Shown piece by piece: positions 48,637 through 62,628 of a stretch of 64,000 nucleotides of DNA (within the stretch, counting starts at the first letter, position 1; each line of letters begins with the position of its first letter). The position numbers and the translations under genes are program-made. The notes beneath the pieces were generated by a model. That model had not been told where the DNA came from and did no database searches. It saw only the letters and a list, made by a program, of their open reading frames with translations. Origin of the DNA: Anagrus nilaparvatae. Its lineage: Eukaryota > Arthropoda > Insecta > Hymenoptera > Mymaridae. The stretch is from assembly GCA_022575985.1 (NCBI GenBank), contig JAKSXM010000142.1, positions 1 to 64,000 on the forward strand. The letters run 5' to 3'.

Positions 48637-51175
48637 CTAAAATTTAAAACAAAATTATTTTTACTAACATTAATCATTATTATAATAGACAGGTATTCAA
48701 ACAATTTTTAATTTGAATCTTAGCTAATATGGTAAAGAAGAAAGTAATTCAGTAACTCAGTGAATAAACATCAATTAAAATTTTATTAAGACAAAGGCAG
48801 TAACAATAAATTTAAAAATAAATAATTAACAAAAAATAAAAATATAAATTTAAAAAAATATATATTTTTAATTATATAGGCCTCGTCACTTTTTTAATTC
48901 ATAATTAGGTACGTAAACATCAATTATACATACATGTATAATTTATGTTACATACTTTCATCATCAAAACATGAATAATGGATTATTTTTAACACGTTAT
49001 TGTAAAATTTAAAAAAAAACTTTAAACATTTTAATTTAAATGTTATTTTTTTATTAACAGAAAGAAAGTAATTACATTTTGTCCTAGAGTAAAAAATGAA
49101 GAGGAAATGATTCGAAAAATTGAAAGTAAAAATAACCTTCTATGTACATTATTTATCTATTTTATTGAAAGATTTTACTCTGGAAAAACGAAAAATATAA
49201 AAGATCGCATGTAAATTATCATATAAAAAAAGATTATTTTTCGAATTTTAAAATCTTTTATGGGTACAAAATGAATTTTACATATCTAAAGAAAAAATAC
49301 TATTCTCTACCCTAGGCTTTTTTGCCCATTATATGAAAAACTATGTTTTAAATCACAGGATAAAATAAGGACTTTAACCTATGCATGTTGTCTGCAAATA
49401 CAACTGCATGCAACCTAAAAAACCAATATTTTAGCCCTTGTTTAAAAAATAGCTATTTTTAGCAATTTTTCTCGATTTACAAAAACAATAAATAACGACC
49501 AAAAGTTTATATTATACTGCCCTAAATATGAAAAAAATTATTTACTTAATTAAAAAATATCTTAAATAAAAAAAAATAAAAATTATTTAATGGTACATAA
49601 ACTTAAATTTGATATTATATCATCAAATCCATAAAAACTAATGATATAAATTTTCCATATAACTGTTTTACATTAAATAAATTTTAAGTACAAATTATTT
49701 TAAAACTTTGCAAAAAAATTTTTTAAATTAAAAGTAATTTTTTTTTATAAAAAAAAAAAAATTGATTATTTTCAAATAAACACATCATGGATTATAAATC
49801 GATCGATCGTTTTTTTTTCGATATATGAAAATAAATAAATATATTACAGTGTATGTAGTAATATCTATTACAAAATTGCCCTTGGCATTCACGTTATTAT
49901 TATCCTTCGTCAGCGCAGAAATAATATATCAACACATTTTTTAACAGGATATTATTACAATAATAAAGAAAAGTATAAAAAAAAAAAATTTTTATTTTAT
50001 AAAATGAATAATTTTCTTATTAAGTTTTTAAAAAATTTTAAATTTTATGATAAAATAAAAAAATTGAGATAAAAAATAATTAAATTGATTGGTATTTATT
50101 ATAATATAATAAATATATATAAAATGTATGTACATCTTGTCTTGTCTTAATCCATATAGGGAGCGAAAGTTTACTAAGGCTTTTTTGGTTTGGACGAGCT
50201 ATATATATTTGTAATATAAGCATGAGAAAACTGACAGGATCAGTAACCAATCAGTTTTATCACTTTTAACAAAAAATTTTTTACCTATATGTAACACAAC
50301 TTTTTAAATTTATTTATTTTAACGACAATGTAAAACTAGTAATTAAAAACTATTTTATTATTATTCTCATTCACTGTTTTTTTTTAAGTAATTTTTATTG
50401 ACTGATTTTTTTTTTTACAGTATTACGTTACGAAAATATTTTTTTATATGACAGATTTATTTTATATAAAATTATATTGCAAGTGATCGACTTTTTTTTT
50501 TTGTTACTTAATGATTCGTAGGTGTAATTTTAACACTAGAATACTTAAATAAAGATTATGTGTATGTTAAAAGCATGTTTTATTTTTTTACTTTTAGGAA
50601 TTTTTATTTCATAGGTAGTTTATTTTTTAATTACACATTTTTTTTAAAGTAATTGTTTATGTTAATAAAGTAAAAAATTTTATTTTGTGGTTAAAGTAAT
50701 TTTATTTTAATTATCTAATATTAATTGCAGATTTTTTAGGAAATTCTTTTAATATTTTTATGCTAAATGTATGTGTGCGATGTTTTTTTAAAGTTTTTAA
50801 AAGAATTTTAAAATTAAGAGCAATTTTGGAATAATGGAAAAAACTATACGAATAATGTAGGATAGGGTCCTCAAGTTATGGATCGAAATTATCAACCAAA
50901 GTCTTTGTTCTAAAAATATTCTCGCAAGTGAAATGATGTCTGAAGACTATATAACCTTATATGCAAATGCTAAAATATTTACTTCTATTATATACTTTAA
51001 TTAAATTAGATACTTAAATACTATTAAAAAGTTGAAGAATATCTAAATAAAAGAATTTTTATACCTAAAATTTTATATTTTCTACACGCTTTATCACTAT
51101 TGATTGTTTGATTAATTATTAATTAATTATTAATTATTAATAATCCAAGACCGACCCGAGGCTTCGCACACCCCT
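48637..51175. other. AT-rich intron or upstream sequence, no gene
   Basis: Very AT-rich with long A and T runs. The upstream half of the Ig domain beginning at 48636 must lie elsewhere, and no candidate exon is recognisable here. Confidence 0.5.
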
Positions 51176-51883
51176 ACATATGTTGACTCACTGAATCCAA
51201 ATTTCTAATTTATAAGGTCGTATGATTAATTGCTTAAACAATATTTAGTTTTTAATAAATTGTTTCAACAAATTTTTTTCGAAAATTACGTGTGACACCT
51301 TTGTTTGTGTATTTTTTTACCCTCTGATCACGATTTTCAGGTTTTTTTTTAAAACCAACCTCAGTAATTATTTAAACAATTTTAATTTGTTTATAACCCA
51401 GAATAAGTATGTTGTTTGGTAAAATTTGTTAAAAACATGAATTCCGCAGCTTATAGTTTTCGTGATTTTGAAAAGCGATCGAAAATTTTTTATAATGTTT
51501 ATTCGATGAATCTGAACTTTAAATTTGCAAGGTCGTTGAATTAATTGTGTGAACAATCTTTAATAATTTACAATTTGTTTAAACAAAAATTTTTCGATAG
51601 TTTCGTAAGCCACCATTATTTAAGTTTTTTAGCTCTGGTCACGATTTCTAGCTTTAAAATACAAATTAAAATTGTTTAAACAATTACTAGGGTTGGTTTT
51701 TTGAAAAAAAAAGAACCTAAAAATCGTGATCAGGTGGTCAAAAAATATATAAACATAGGTGTCACACGTAATTTGCGAAAAAAAATTGTTTAAACAATTT
51801 ATTAACAATTAAATATTGTTTAAACAATTAATCGTACGACCTAATAAATTAGAAATTTGGATTCAGTGAGTCAAAATATGTAC
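51176..51883. repeat. 700-bp palindromic element
   Basis: 'acatatgttgactcactgaatccaaatttctaatttataaggtcgta' pairs with the complementary right end (to 51883). Inward, 'attacgtgtgacacc' / 'ggtgtcacacgtaatt' and 'tgatcacgattttcaggtt' / 'aacctaaaaatcgtgatca' also pair. The middle (about 51380-51690) is less symmetrical. The minus-strand reading frame inside it is incidental. Confidence 0.75.
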
Positions 51884-54800
51884 AATAAAATCAATGACTT
51901 GGATATTTAACATTTAGATTTTTTGTCAATTTTGCAATAAATTGTTAATAAAAAATAATTGACCTCGAATTTTGCAAAATAGACCCCGGATTCGTGTTTA
52001 GCGAGTCAAAAAACGTAAAACCACCCTTTTTTTTCCATGGAGCTCTTATGGCATTAAATAGCATGGCTGGCGACAGGACTAATTCTGCTTTGATGAAGAC
52101 TGGAAAAAAACTACAACTATAGAAAATTATAGAAACCAAATAAGTTTTTACACGTTCTATTTGAATAAAATTCAACAGTATAAAATAAAAAATCTCAAAA
52201 TTCTGAAAATATCTCTGATTATTTTAACATCTCAAGAATTTTAAAAATAATTATTAAAAAGTTTTATTCAATAAAGTCATATAATTTTATTTAATCTTCA
52301 CTCAAATGTTGTAACAGTCAATAAATAAAAAAATTCTTAACAATAATTATTGACAATATAATTAATATTTTAAATAATAACAATAATAATAATCGTTAAT
52401 AATAAAGTGAACATACACATACCATTTGTGGTAACTAACAATTTACACTTTATATTTTATAACAAGTTGAATTAATAAATGAAAGTAGTTTTTTTTTTTA
52501 CTTTTTTTTAATGAATTATTTTTTATATAGGTACACAAATAATAATATAAAATTTTTTACAAAAAATGTTAATATCCATTTTTAAAATTTTTATATTTTT
52601 TGGTCTTAAGCCTCAAAAATAAATATTTCAAATTCATAATTAAATGTAATTGGATAAAAAAACAAAAAATAAATGTATTTTTTTAAAAATTATACAATAT
52701 TTTCTAATAATTGTTTGTTATACGGTATATACATTACAAAATACAAGTATTAATTATATAATTCACTATAAAAAAAGTAAAGATATAATATAAATCAATG
52801 AAATACATACAGATAAATTTTGTTGTTTTTAGCCTTATTTTTTACAAATTTTAAACACTACAGTTACTAATTTCAAAAATATATATATAAATCTATAAAT
52901 ATTTCATATTTTTTAAAAACAATAAATTTTCTCATATATGGTATTAGATTTTTTATGTTTGTTTTAGGTACTAAATAACAAGATTTTATGATAGTTCATT
53001 GAACTGATAATTTATACCAAAAATGAAAATAAATTTTGGGGCTAAAAATTCGAAATCTCAAAATAAATTAAGTCTGGGCTGTAACATATACATAATAAAT
53101 AAAAAATAATTAAAGCATAATATAAAAACCACAAAATAAATTTTTTCAAAATAAAAAATCTATGCTTCCAAAATTGGCTCTATAAAATGGACAAATCATT
53201 AAGGTGTTAAAACCACAATACCACAAATTTACGCTTTAATATGTGAAATATACATAGTCATATATAAAAAATAAGCACATATGTGTAGTGTAAATTTAAG
53301 TTCCGTACGTATGAATCATTTTAGTACTGTCGCGACGATACTGAATGCAATCTATACGCAATTTACGACAAAACTCCTTTAGAATCCTAATTATTTTTTC
53401 ACGTTTCTTATTATTTTTGAAGAATTAAAAGAAATATAGAAATGTAAATATTTAAATTTTTTTAAAATTATATTACTGCTATAAAACTTGGCGCCTAGGG
53501 CTGTTGTCCCGGTTACTCTTCCCAAAAACGTTAATAAATTTCGTAACAGTTTAAAGGACAATATTTATTTTGTTAATTTTTGGCTTATATGTGTTTCATA
53601 ATATCTAATTAACACCTTTAAAGTAAAAATATTTGCGTAACTGTAAAAAAAAACAACTTTCTAGGAAAGCAAGAATTGTTAAAGTAAATTTATAAAAATT
53701 AGCAAAATTTAAGTAAATTTCTAAAAAAAGCGCCTTCAAATAAAATAGTCAAGACCCAAGGCCAGAAAAAAAGATTTTCCTAGATTTCTAGTAAATAAGT
53801 TCCCAATGCAAAACCAAGGGGAGTTCTTTTATATAGTCAAAAGTGACATTAGTATTTAATGACCTATGTCAAATAAAAAATGTAAAACTGCATATAAAGA
53901 GTACATTTCTTATTTACTACTAAGAATTGTAAAAGATTTTTCTGGTCAATGACCAGACAGCGCTTATTTCTTGGCTACTGTGCATCCTGCAAAGATGTAT
54001 TCTTTCGCCACTGACGCAGAAAAATCTATACGACCCTTGGCCATAAAAAAATAATACCTCAATCGCAGTTTACTTTCCTCGGCTTTGCCTCAAATGGTAA
54101 TTCACGTGCGATTTGGGCCATTATTTGTTTTTCTGGCCATGGGTCATAATATACTATCTCTTGTTACCGCTCAGAAAGTAAATTTTTCCAAATAAAAAAT
54201 TACTGGTTTTCTTACGACTGGATAAAAAATAGTATGCTCCAATCCCTTGCCAAGAAAAGTAAAAAAGGCCTAAATCGCAAGTAAATAACAATCCAAGGTA
54301 AAACCGAGAAAAGTAAATTATGATTTGGGGCATTCTTTTTTTATGGCCAAGAATTTAATACGATTTTTGTTTGTCAGTAACGAGGAAACACCATTTTTCC
54401 GGTCACGTAGCACACAAAAGTGAGGAAATATACGGCTTTTGTCAATAAGAAACTAAAAAGATTACAAAAATATTTAGCAAATTTGCTTTTCATAAGTAAA
54501 CTCTTTTTTTTTTTTTAATACGAGCTATTGATATAAAATATAGAGAAAAAATGAAAAACTGAAATATAAATCGAATCTTCTGGGCAAACATGTCTTCTAA
54601 AATAAATTATAATACAATTTCCGGAAGTAATTTGATCCTGATTGACCAGTTCATTTATAAAAAACTAAAACTTTTACTCTCAAAATAACTTGATTTTAAA
54701 TAATATTAATTTACATTTTCCTCTGGTTTCGTTAATCTGTAGAACCTAAAATATTGCTTCTTCATTATTCTCAATTTATTAATTAAAAAATTAAATATTA

Positions 54801-55720
54801 TATTTTTTCACCCACACAGAAAGTAAGAAAGTATAAATAACAAAATATCTTATTTTGCTCAAATTTATTTAAAAAACCATATTTAGTAAACAATAAACAA
54901 TCTCAAAGCCCTGATCTTCTTTGCATAATACATAATTTTTCTACTGAATATTACCATTTTTAAAAATTTTAATTAAAAATAAAAAAAGGAAAAATTCTCC
55001 TTATAAAAAAAAAGCTAACGATAAAAAAATTAATTTAAATATTTATAACTAAAAACATATAAACTATAAATCAACAAATTAAATAATTTTTTTTATTTAA
55101 TAATATCATATCTGAAAACCTATTTGTCAATCAAGAAAAATTATCAATGTGAGAATATGGTTCATTATTAGAACGTTTTTTATTTATTTTTTTTTTTTTT
55201 AGAAACTTTTTTTTTTCGAACATACATTATATAAAAATTAAAGTATTTGATGAATGAGTTTTTTATACAAGGTAACATTCGATAATTCAAAATAAATATA
55301 AAAAAAAATAACTGGAAATATCACTGACGAAAGATTAACTAATTTCAAATATAGAAAAAACATGAATTTTCTTCTTGTTTCTATAAAAAGAGTTTTGGTA
55401 ATTTTCTTTTTCATTTTAACTTTTATATATATATATATTTATAAATACGAATGTTATATATATGGATAAGTTCAGCTACAAAATTTTTGTTAATTTTAAT
55501 TTGTCTCAAGTCTTTGAATCCAATTTTTTTCAACATTTTGAAACCAAATTGATTCTAATTAATGTTAAGTAACTGGCAATTGGAACACCCTTAAATCAGT
55601 AAAAACTATAAACCTTTTTTTAATTTAAATGTTAAAATCTTCAATTTGGGGTTTTCGCCATTACTAAATTGATTTATGAAGCCCAAAAAGATAAAACAAA
55701 AAAATAAAAATATAAAAACA
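51884..55720. other. AT-rich stretch with dispersed repeat debris, no gene
   Basis: At 51960-52090 a GC-richer spot (cggattcgtgtttagcgagtcaaaaaacg) belongs to the dispersed core family. At 53940-54440 lie diverged, partly inverted copies of the 'ctggtcaatgaccag / gcaatc..gaggc.aagccgag / gatttgggcattattt' element also seen at 34960-35165 and 5395-5500. The rest is A/T runs and simple repeats. Confidence 0.5.
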
Positions 55721-55725
55721 TTTTA

Positions 55726-55850
55726 TTTTGCGCTACGAAAAGCAGTAATTTTCCAACCGCCATCTTGGTTTTTCATTTTTATGACTTCCAAAATGACTCT
55801 GGTTGCCTTTAAAAGGCTTAAGAGCATCGCTAGGGCTAAATAACCATCAT
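55726..55850 (-). other. Isolated short open stretch, unassigned
   Basis: On the minus strand, after an acceptor-like ttatttag, about 40 codons are open and end ...EVIKMKNQDGGWKITAFRSAK then TAA. The segment is clearly richer in GC than its surroundings. It could be a terminal exon, a 3' UTR piece or a transposon scrap. No neighbouring exon is seen. Confidence 0.25.
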
Positions 55851-55889
55851 GCTATTATTTTAAAGATTTACGCTAACTATTAAATAAGC

Positions 55890-56673
55890 ACCTTTATTTT
55901 CGGGCTAGCGTAATCGTGCCAAATTCAGATATATATAAAAAGTGCATTACAAAAAGTAATAAGAAATTAATGTTAATATTTCTTGTTAGGTTATATTTTT
56001 AATGTAAAATATTCAATATCTTCCGTGCTATTATCGCCCGAAAATCAGGCCGTACGACACAATAAGTCGGGGAGCTTCAGTACAAACACTTGACATGTTT
56101 TTTTTTTGTGAGTTAGATTGGGATATTTGACGATTAATCGTGAATAGCTCCCAACTACTGACACTATACAAAATTTATAATACTAGTCTAAATTTCATAT
56201 CGACTTTCAAATCAAATGATTTGATGAGTTCTAAAATAGTAATTTAAAATGAGCGTATATGATGTCGGTTTTTAGTAGACGTCAGATTGAAAGTCGATAT
56301 GAAATTTGACTATATATTAGACTATAATATTTATTAGCAGCAAAAAGAATCAATAATCTATTTGTAAAAGATAATGCACATTAATTGCAAATTTTGTTTT
56401 ACTATAAAAAATTTAAGTATATTATCCATATAATGAATTGATTCTTATATAACCTTTGGTAGTCATTTCATTTGCGAGAATAATTTTTACCCGAATTTTT
56501 CAACAACAAAAAAAATTATCTGAATTTTCTAATGCCATATTTTTTATTTTTCAATATCGATTTCTTTCATCGACGGATAGTGTGGCTTCAGTGTAATATA
56601 AAATTTCAGATCAAAATTATTCTCGCAAATGAAATGATTTCCAAAGTTTATATAAGAATCAATTCATATTATA
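55890..56673. repeat. Three small fold-backs in a row
   Basis: 55890-56045: 'ttattttcgggctagcgtaatcgtgcc' against 'ccgtgctattatcgcccgaaaat'. 56182-56325: 'agtctaaatttcatatcgactttca' against 'tgaaagtcgatatgaaatttgac'. 56429-56673: 'taatgaattgattcttatataac' and 'tcatttcatttgcgagaataatttt' against their complements. Non-autonomous palindromes. Confidence 0.65.
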
Positions 56674-59110
56674 GTGCATGTACTTAAATTCTTCAAAAAT
56701 AAACAAAATTTGCCATTAATATACATTAATATCGTTTACAAATAACTTTTTTAAATTAAATTTTTTTTATAAGAAAAACATGTGTGTGGATATACGAATA
56801 TTGTGGCTTCACTGTTAATAATAAATAGAAAAAAAATGTACCGTATAATGTAATTTGATTTCGTGGTTCCAGAATATAAATATTATATTAATGAGTGACA
56901 ATAAATAATTTACAATTTACAAATAGTTGCTTTAGAAAAAATTTTCTTAGTTTTCTTTCGTGTCATACTTTAAAATTATAAAACAGTTATAAATAATGGA
57001 CCATGCGAATCTGCTCAATGAGGCGTTTTTTCAGTAAATATTGAACTAGTTTCATTATAAAATTCAAGGAGTTATTAATTTTGGGTTGGGTAATTGAATC
57101 CTTTAAACAGTTGAATTAGAATTAAGCTTTTAAATAAATTTTAATGAAATAACCATTTCTGTGTACCACTCATCACAAACCCAAATAATCCAAAAAACCA
57201 AAAAACTATACAAATACAAATTACTTTGATGTCAATAAAAAAATGTATCTTAAATCTTTATTAAAATATTTTTAATTAAAAAATCAAAACAAAGTTTTTC
57301 TCGATATATTGATGTAATAATTTTTTTTTTTTTTATAAATTACAAATTATAAAAAACTTAATGTTATACAAATCACGTACATAATAAAATGCTTGTTTTT
57401 AAATTAAATTAGTCTAATGTCTCATGTGAAAAGTAAATAACGACCTCACTTAAAATATCATTAAAAGAAAAAAAAAATTGACATGAAATTCTTATAACTT
57501 TATCTGTTTTATCTTAAATCTGTAATCTTGAAGAATATAAAAAGCTTCTTAAAATCAAGACTTATTTTTGATTACACGAGTTTATTGGTGATAGGTTGGA
57601 AATACAATTTTTTCCAAAATATTTTTCAAAAAATTTTTAATTGCAACAGTAAACTTAGGTAGTTTTCTATTGCAAATTGACTTTCAGATTACAAATTTAT
57701 TAGCAAAATTAGGTTTTGAACTTGGCCAAAAATTTATTCTACTTTGTTTTTAAAAAAATAAATTATAATTATTACTCACATGTATAGCTACACTTAAATT
57801 TGCATAAAAACTTTTTAACCAATAAACTAATTTTTCACTTTTTAAAAAATTTCAACAAAACCAACAATTTTTTTATTGAACCACTGTCACAATCACCAAA
57901 ACATAATCATTTAACAAATAAAAAAGAATAATAATTTTTTCAAATTTTCTGACTAGAAAAAGACACTAAAACAAAATTTTTTAAATTAACTGTCAAAGAA
58001 ACCAACCATTAAAGAATTGTTAATTCATAACTGTAACTAAAACAAACCATAAAAAAAGTACAAAAAAAAAACGCAAAATAATCGGTACGTAACAACAAGT
58101 CGATATTTTTTAATAAACTAAAAAAAAAAACGCATGTGAAGCGCGAAAAAAAACACATGCAGTCGCGCACGCGCCATAAAATTGTTTAAAATCAACAAGT
58201 ACAAAGTAATCCCCCATCATGCATCATCATTAAAAAAAATTTTTTTTTTTAAACTATCACTTTTCCTCCTACTTTTTTATTTATTATGTGGGTGATTTTA
58301 TAAAGACAGCTTCAATATTTATTTGTTGATTAAAATGTGTTGTCACTGTACTAATTTTACTTATTAAGATTACGTCAAAAAAAAATAAAAAAATTATTAT
58401 TTGTTTGCATTAAATAAAAATTAATCATTTTCACACCATTTTATTTTCAAGAATATAAATGCCATAAATTTTTTAATTATTAATTTTACACATATTAATT
58501 TTTAATAATTTAAAAAAAAAACTTGCATTTTTTGGTATTTAAAAAAAAAAATTATATTAAAACCGGTAATTTTGTATTTTTTCCATATTTATAATTTTTT
58601 TTATACACTAAAATAATAATAATAATAATAATAGTGATTGTATCTGATACATAAATACCTTTTATGACACTTTTTTTATTTTCTTTTTTTTTTAATTAAT
58701 ACTTATTATATATATATCTTAATTTTGTACCCAAAAAATATAAAATGTATAGCAAGAATTTTTTTTTTATTTTGGGAAAAAAAAGAAATTTACTGACATA
58801 ATTTTAGTTTATTAAAAGTGATAAATTTAATGTATTAAATTATTAAAAATGATTTATTTTTTAATATTTTGTAGTAATAATGATGTACGTATGCAAACAG
58901 AGGACATCAGATTTTAAATATCAATTAGTTTGTGTTTTTTCAGATATAAGTATTACTCAAGAATGCTGTTTTCTTGTATCGAAATTTATCGTTTTTAAAA
59001 TTTGTATTAGGGAATTCCAAATAACTTTCGATAAGTATCGCAATTCATAATAAATAAGTTCTTCATAAATCCATTATTTATTATGTGATCTAAGTATCGT
59101 GAAGCACTTT
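56674..59110. other. AT-rich stretch, no gene
   Basis: Homopolymer-rich. Two small GC-richer spots (gaagcgcgaa...gcagtcgcgcacgcgcc near 58140-58175; an aataat microsatellite near 58613). No exon or RNA gene recognised. Confidence 0.45.
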
Positions 59111-59490
59111 CAACATGGAACATATTTATAGGGAGAGGGTACCCTGGGAAATCTGAAAATTGAATTCTGAAGGGGTCAAATAGAACTTAGAATAATTTTG
59201 ATTTAGGGACTTAGAATTCAGGTTTAGGGACTTTATACACAAAAACTTTCTTTCGATCTCGTTGCAAGCCACGACTTGGTTATTTAAATATCAAAAAGGC
59301 TATTAATCTACATTTGGAAAAATATCTCTTTAACTGACTGATTTAAGGGAGGGAGGTTAAATGGGATTTAGAATCATTTTGATTTAGGGACTTAGAATAA
59401 TTCAAGTTTAGGGACTTAGAAAAATGCATGTTTTAGGATTTGTATAATAATTTGGGTAAGGGACTTAGAATATTTTCGATTTAGGGACTT
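59111..59490. repeat. AACATGGAACATATT element with 22-bp array
   Basis: Starts caacatggaacatatttatagggagaggg. Contains about ten units of 'agggacttagaataattttgattt', separated by about 100 bp of unrelated sequence (59240-59330). Same family as 46946-47156. Confidence 0.7.
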
Positions 59491-60329
59491 AATCCTTTAA
59501 TAAGTATAAAAATGTTTTTCAACATTTAAGAAATGAACAAAAATTAGCAATTCCAAAGACAAATTTTTATATAAGTTATTTTCAAATATTAAAATTTATA
59601 TTATTTAAAACATTTAGTATTTAAATGAGAAAGAAATAGTGTATTCTTGGTCAGTATATCTTTGTTCTATATTTCTTATAATTTTATCAATTAGTTGACA
59701 GTTATAAAATTTTTTTTAAAAATTATTTATTCAAAAAATAATATGTTCTTCTTTATGTCAAGGTAATTAATAAATTATTACATGTTTATAATTATATAAA
59801 AATAAAAGTATATAATTTAATTTATTATTTAAAAACTCTATCTAAAAAAATTAAGTGAATTAATTTTGATTTTTTATTGATATATCATAAAAAATAAATT
59901 AAATTTTAAATAATTTGTTACAAAATATTGTTATTTAGTATCACAGTAAAATATAAAATTACTGAAATAATAATAATAATAAAAATTTACTGAATTTTAA
60001 AATTTTTAACTAATAAATTAAAAATTTACATTTTATTTTTTGATAAATAAATAAAATTTATTTATTGCAGAAAAAAAAATTTGTTACTTTCACTAGTATA
60101 CTTTAAAACCATATATGTAATAATTGAATTATAATAATCCATGTTAAATAAATATATATCTTATTTTTTTCTTATAGTCAAAAAAATTTGGTTTACAAAT
60201 AAATAATAATAATTTTTTTTTTAAATTGTCTCGATAAATAATGTACTTAAAGAAAAAAAATTATATGTTAATTTAAAATGTAACATTATTAAGAGAAAAA
60301 AAATGAAACACAAATTTAATTTTTACTTG
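59491..60329. other. AT-rich stretch, no gene
   Basis: Only A/T runs and simple sequence seen. Confidence 0.45.
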
Positions 60330-62628
60330 TATATGGGTCAATATTTGTGAAGTGTATACAGTTTGGATTTTCGAGTCTCAGAATGTACTCCAAAGTATGT
60401 TTGGTCGAAAGTATATATAAAAAAAATAATTTTCTCCAATTTTTAGCTTTTTAGATCCAATCCTCTATTTTTTACAGCGATTTTTGTTTTTTTCAATTTT
60501 TTGAAATTTTTAATTTTTGAGAAATTTATGTTCATTAATTTTTCTCGCAAACGCGCACTTTACAATAAAATTTTTTTTCCTTAAAGTACCCCATAGGAAA
60601 TTTTCCGTAGAATTCGATTCTGGGGTCCAAATTTTTTTTTGAACTGCGCATGCGCGAGAAAATCAACTTTCTTGCTTTGCCTTTTCTAGCTTATATGCCT
60701 CAGCTGCAGACAGCTCAATTTTCATCCTGTTGGTCTCAAATTGTAGGTTTTTTCATATACTTTCAGCATATGAAATCATTTTTTTGGGTAAATTTATTTT
60801 AAAAGCACTAAAATTGAAAAATAGCGATTTTAAAAAAATCATTTTTCACAAATTTTAAATTTTCCGCCAAGTCACGTGACCAAATGAAAATCTGACTGAA
60901 AATTAGGATTTAGCGGAAAATTTTACATAAGGACACAAATTTTCGTTTTATTTTATTAAATAGTTTCTAAGATATCCCATTTTAAAGATAAAGATTAAAA
61001 TTGACTTTTTTTAAAAAACCCTAAAAATGGGACTCTGACTTGAATTATCATATCTGTTAAACAAATAATTATAAAAAGACGAGTAAAAATTTTTTGGAAA
61101 CTTAGGGCTTGTAAAAAATTTTTGAGACCTATAGAACTCGTTTCTTTTAAAAATTAGAATTTTGGCAGCAATTTAAAAATTGGTCATTTTTGGGTAAGAA
61201 TAGGGATTTGGTTTATTGACTATCGCCATGAGAGAATTAACAACAAATAAATGTGGTGTACGGTAAATAAATGTTGATATGTATACCGAAAAAATAAGAC
61301 CAATTGGAAGTATTTTGGTTAGCTGGCGAGGTTGCAGCTTTGTATTAAAGATTATGAAAAAAAATCCTATTTTATAACATTGTTGTATTTTGTAGCTATT
61401 CTATCTTATTTTCAATTTTCCGAATTGTGTAGTTACCTAATGAAAATTTTGACGAAATTTTCGGATTCCTCGAGAAATTTTACAAAAAACCTTCTTTTTG
61501 GAAAAAGTTTTGGATGTTTCCGTAACGCTATAGAAATAAAAGAAATAGCAAAATACTAAATAACTACAAAATACCACAATGTTATCAAATAGGATTTTTT
61601 TGTAATCTTTAATACAAAGCTGCAAACTTGCCAGTTAACCAAAATACTTCCAATTGGTCTCATTTTTTTGGTATAAGTGTCACCATTCAGTTACCGTACA
61701 CTGCAATTATTTGTCGGTAAATCTCTCATGCCGATAGTCAATAAACCAAATCCCTATTCTTACCCAAAAATGACCAATTTTTAAATTGCTGCCAAAATTC
61801 TAATTTTTAAAAGAAACGAGTTCTATAGGTCTCAAAAATTTTTTACAAGCCCTTAGTTTCCAAAAAATTTTTACTCGTCTTTTTATAATTATTTGTTTAA
61901 CAGATATGATAATTCAAGTCAGAGTCCCATTTTTAGGGTTTTTTAAAAAAAGTCAATTTTAATCTTTATCTTTAAAATGGGATATCTTAGAAACTATTTA
62001 ATGAAATAAGACGAAAATTGGTGTCCTTATGTAAAATTTTCCGATAAATCCGAATTTTCAGTCAGATTTTCATTTGGTCACGTGACTTGGCGGAAAATTC
62101 AAAATTTGTGAAAAATGATTTTTTTAAAATCGCTATTTTTCAATTTTAGTGCTTTTAAAATAAATTTACCCAAAAAAATGATTTCATATGCTGAAAGTAT
62201 ATGAAAAAACCTACAATTTGAGACCAACAGGATGAAAATTGAGCTGTCTGCAGCTGAGGCTTATAAGCTAGAAAAGGCAAAGTAAGAAAGTTGATTTTCT
62301 CGCGCATGCGCAGTTCAAAAAAAAATTTGGACCCCAGAATCGAATTCTACGGGAAATTTCCTATGGGGTACTATAAGGAAAAAAAATTTTATTGTAAAGT
62401 GCGCGTTTGCGAGAAAAATTAATGAACATAAATTTCTCAAAAATTAAAAATTTCAAAAAATTGAAAAAAACAAAAATCGCTGTAAAAAATAGAGGATTGG
62501 ATCTAAAAAGCTAAAAATTGGGGAAAATTATTTTTTTTATATATACTTTCGACCAAACATACTTTGGAGTACATTTCGAGACCCACCCATGCAAAGTCAT
62601 ATACAGTTCACAAATATTGACCCATATA
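60330..62628. mobile_element. 2.3-kb fold-back (two arms of about 1.07 kb)
   Basis: Begins tatatgggtcaatatttgtgaa and ends ttcacaaatattgacccatata. Arms mirror each other with few differences: for example 'actccaaagtatgtttggtcgaaagtatata', 'gaactgcgcatgcgcgagaaaatcaa', 'cagctgcagacagctcaatttt', 'ccgccaagtcacgtgaccaaatg' and 'gggtaagaatagggatttggtttattgac' all recur in reverse complement. The unpaired centre is about 61410-61540. Short reading frames occur symmetrically in both arms and are accidental. Fragments of the arms occur at 4641-4860 and in E3 intron 2. Confidence 0.9.

Noticed and set aside
51945..52175. Minus-strand open stretch with an acceptor-like ttttttccag and AELVLSPAMLFNAIRAPW
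   Set aside because: No usable donor, overlaps the dispersed 'cgtgtttagcgagtcaaaaaacg' repeat, and does not continue the Ig gene.
61332..61625. Two reading frames on opposite strands starting MQLCIKDY
   Set aside because: They are mirror images produced by the palindrome arms and extend into its low-complexity centre; no family features.
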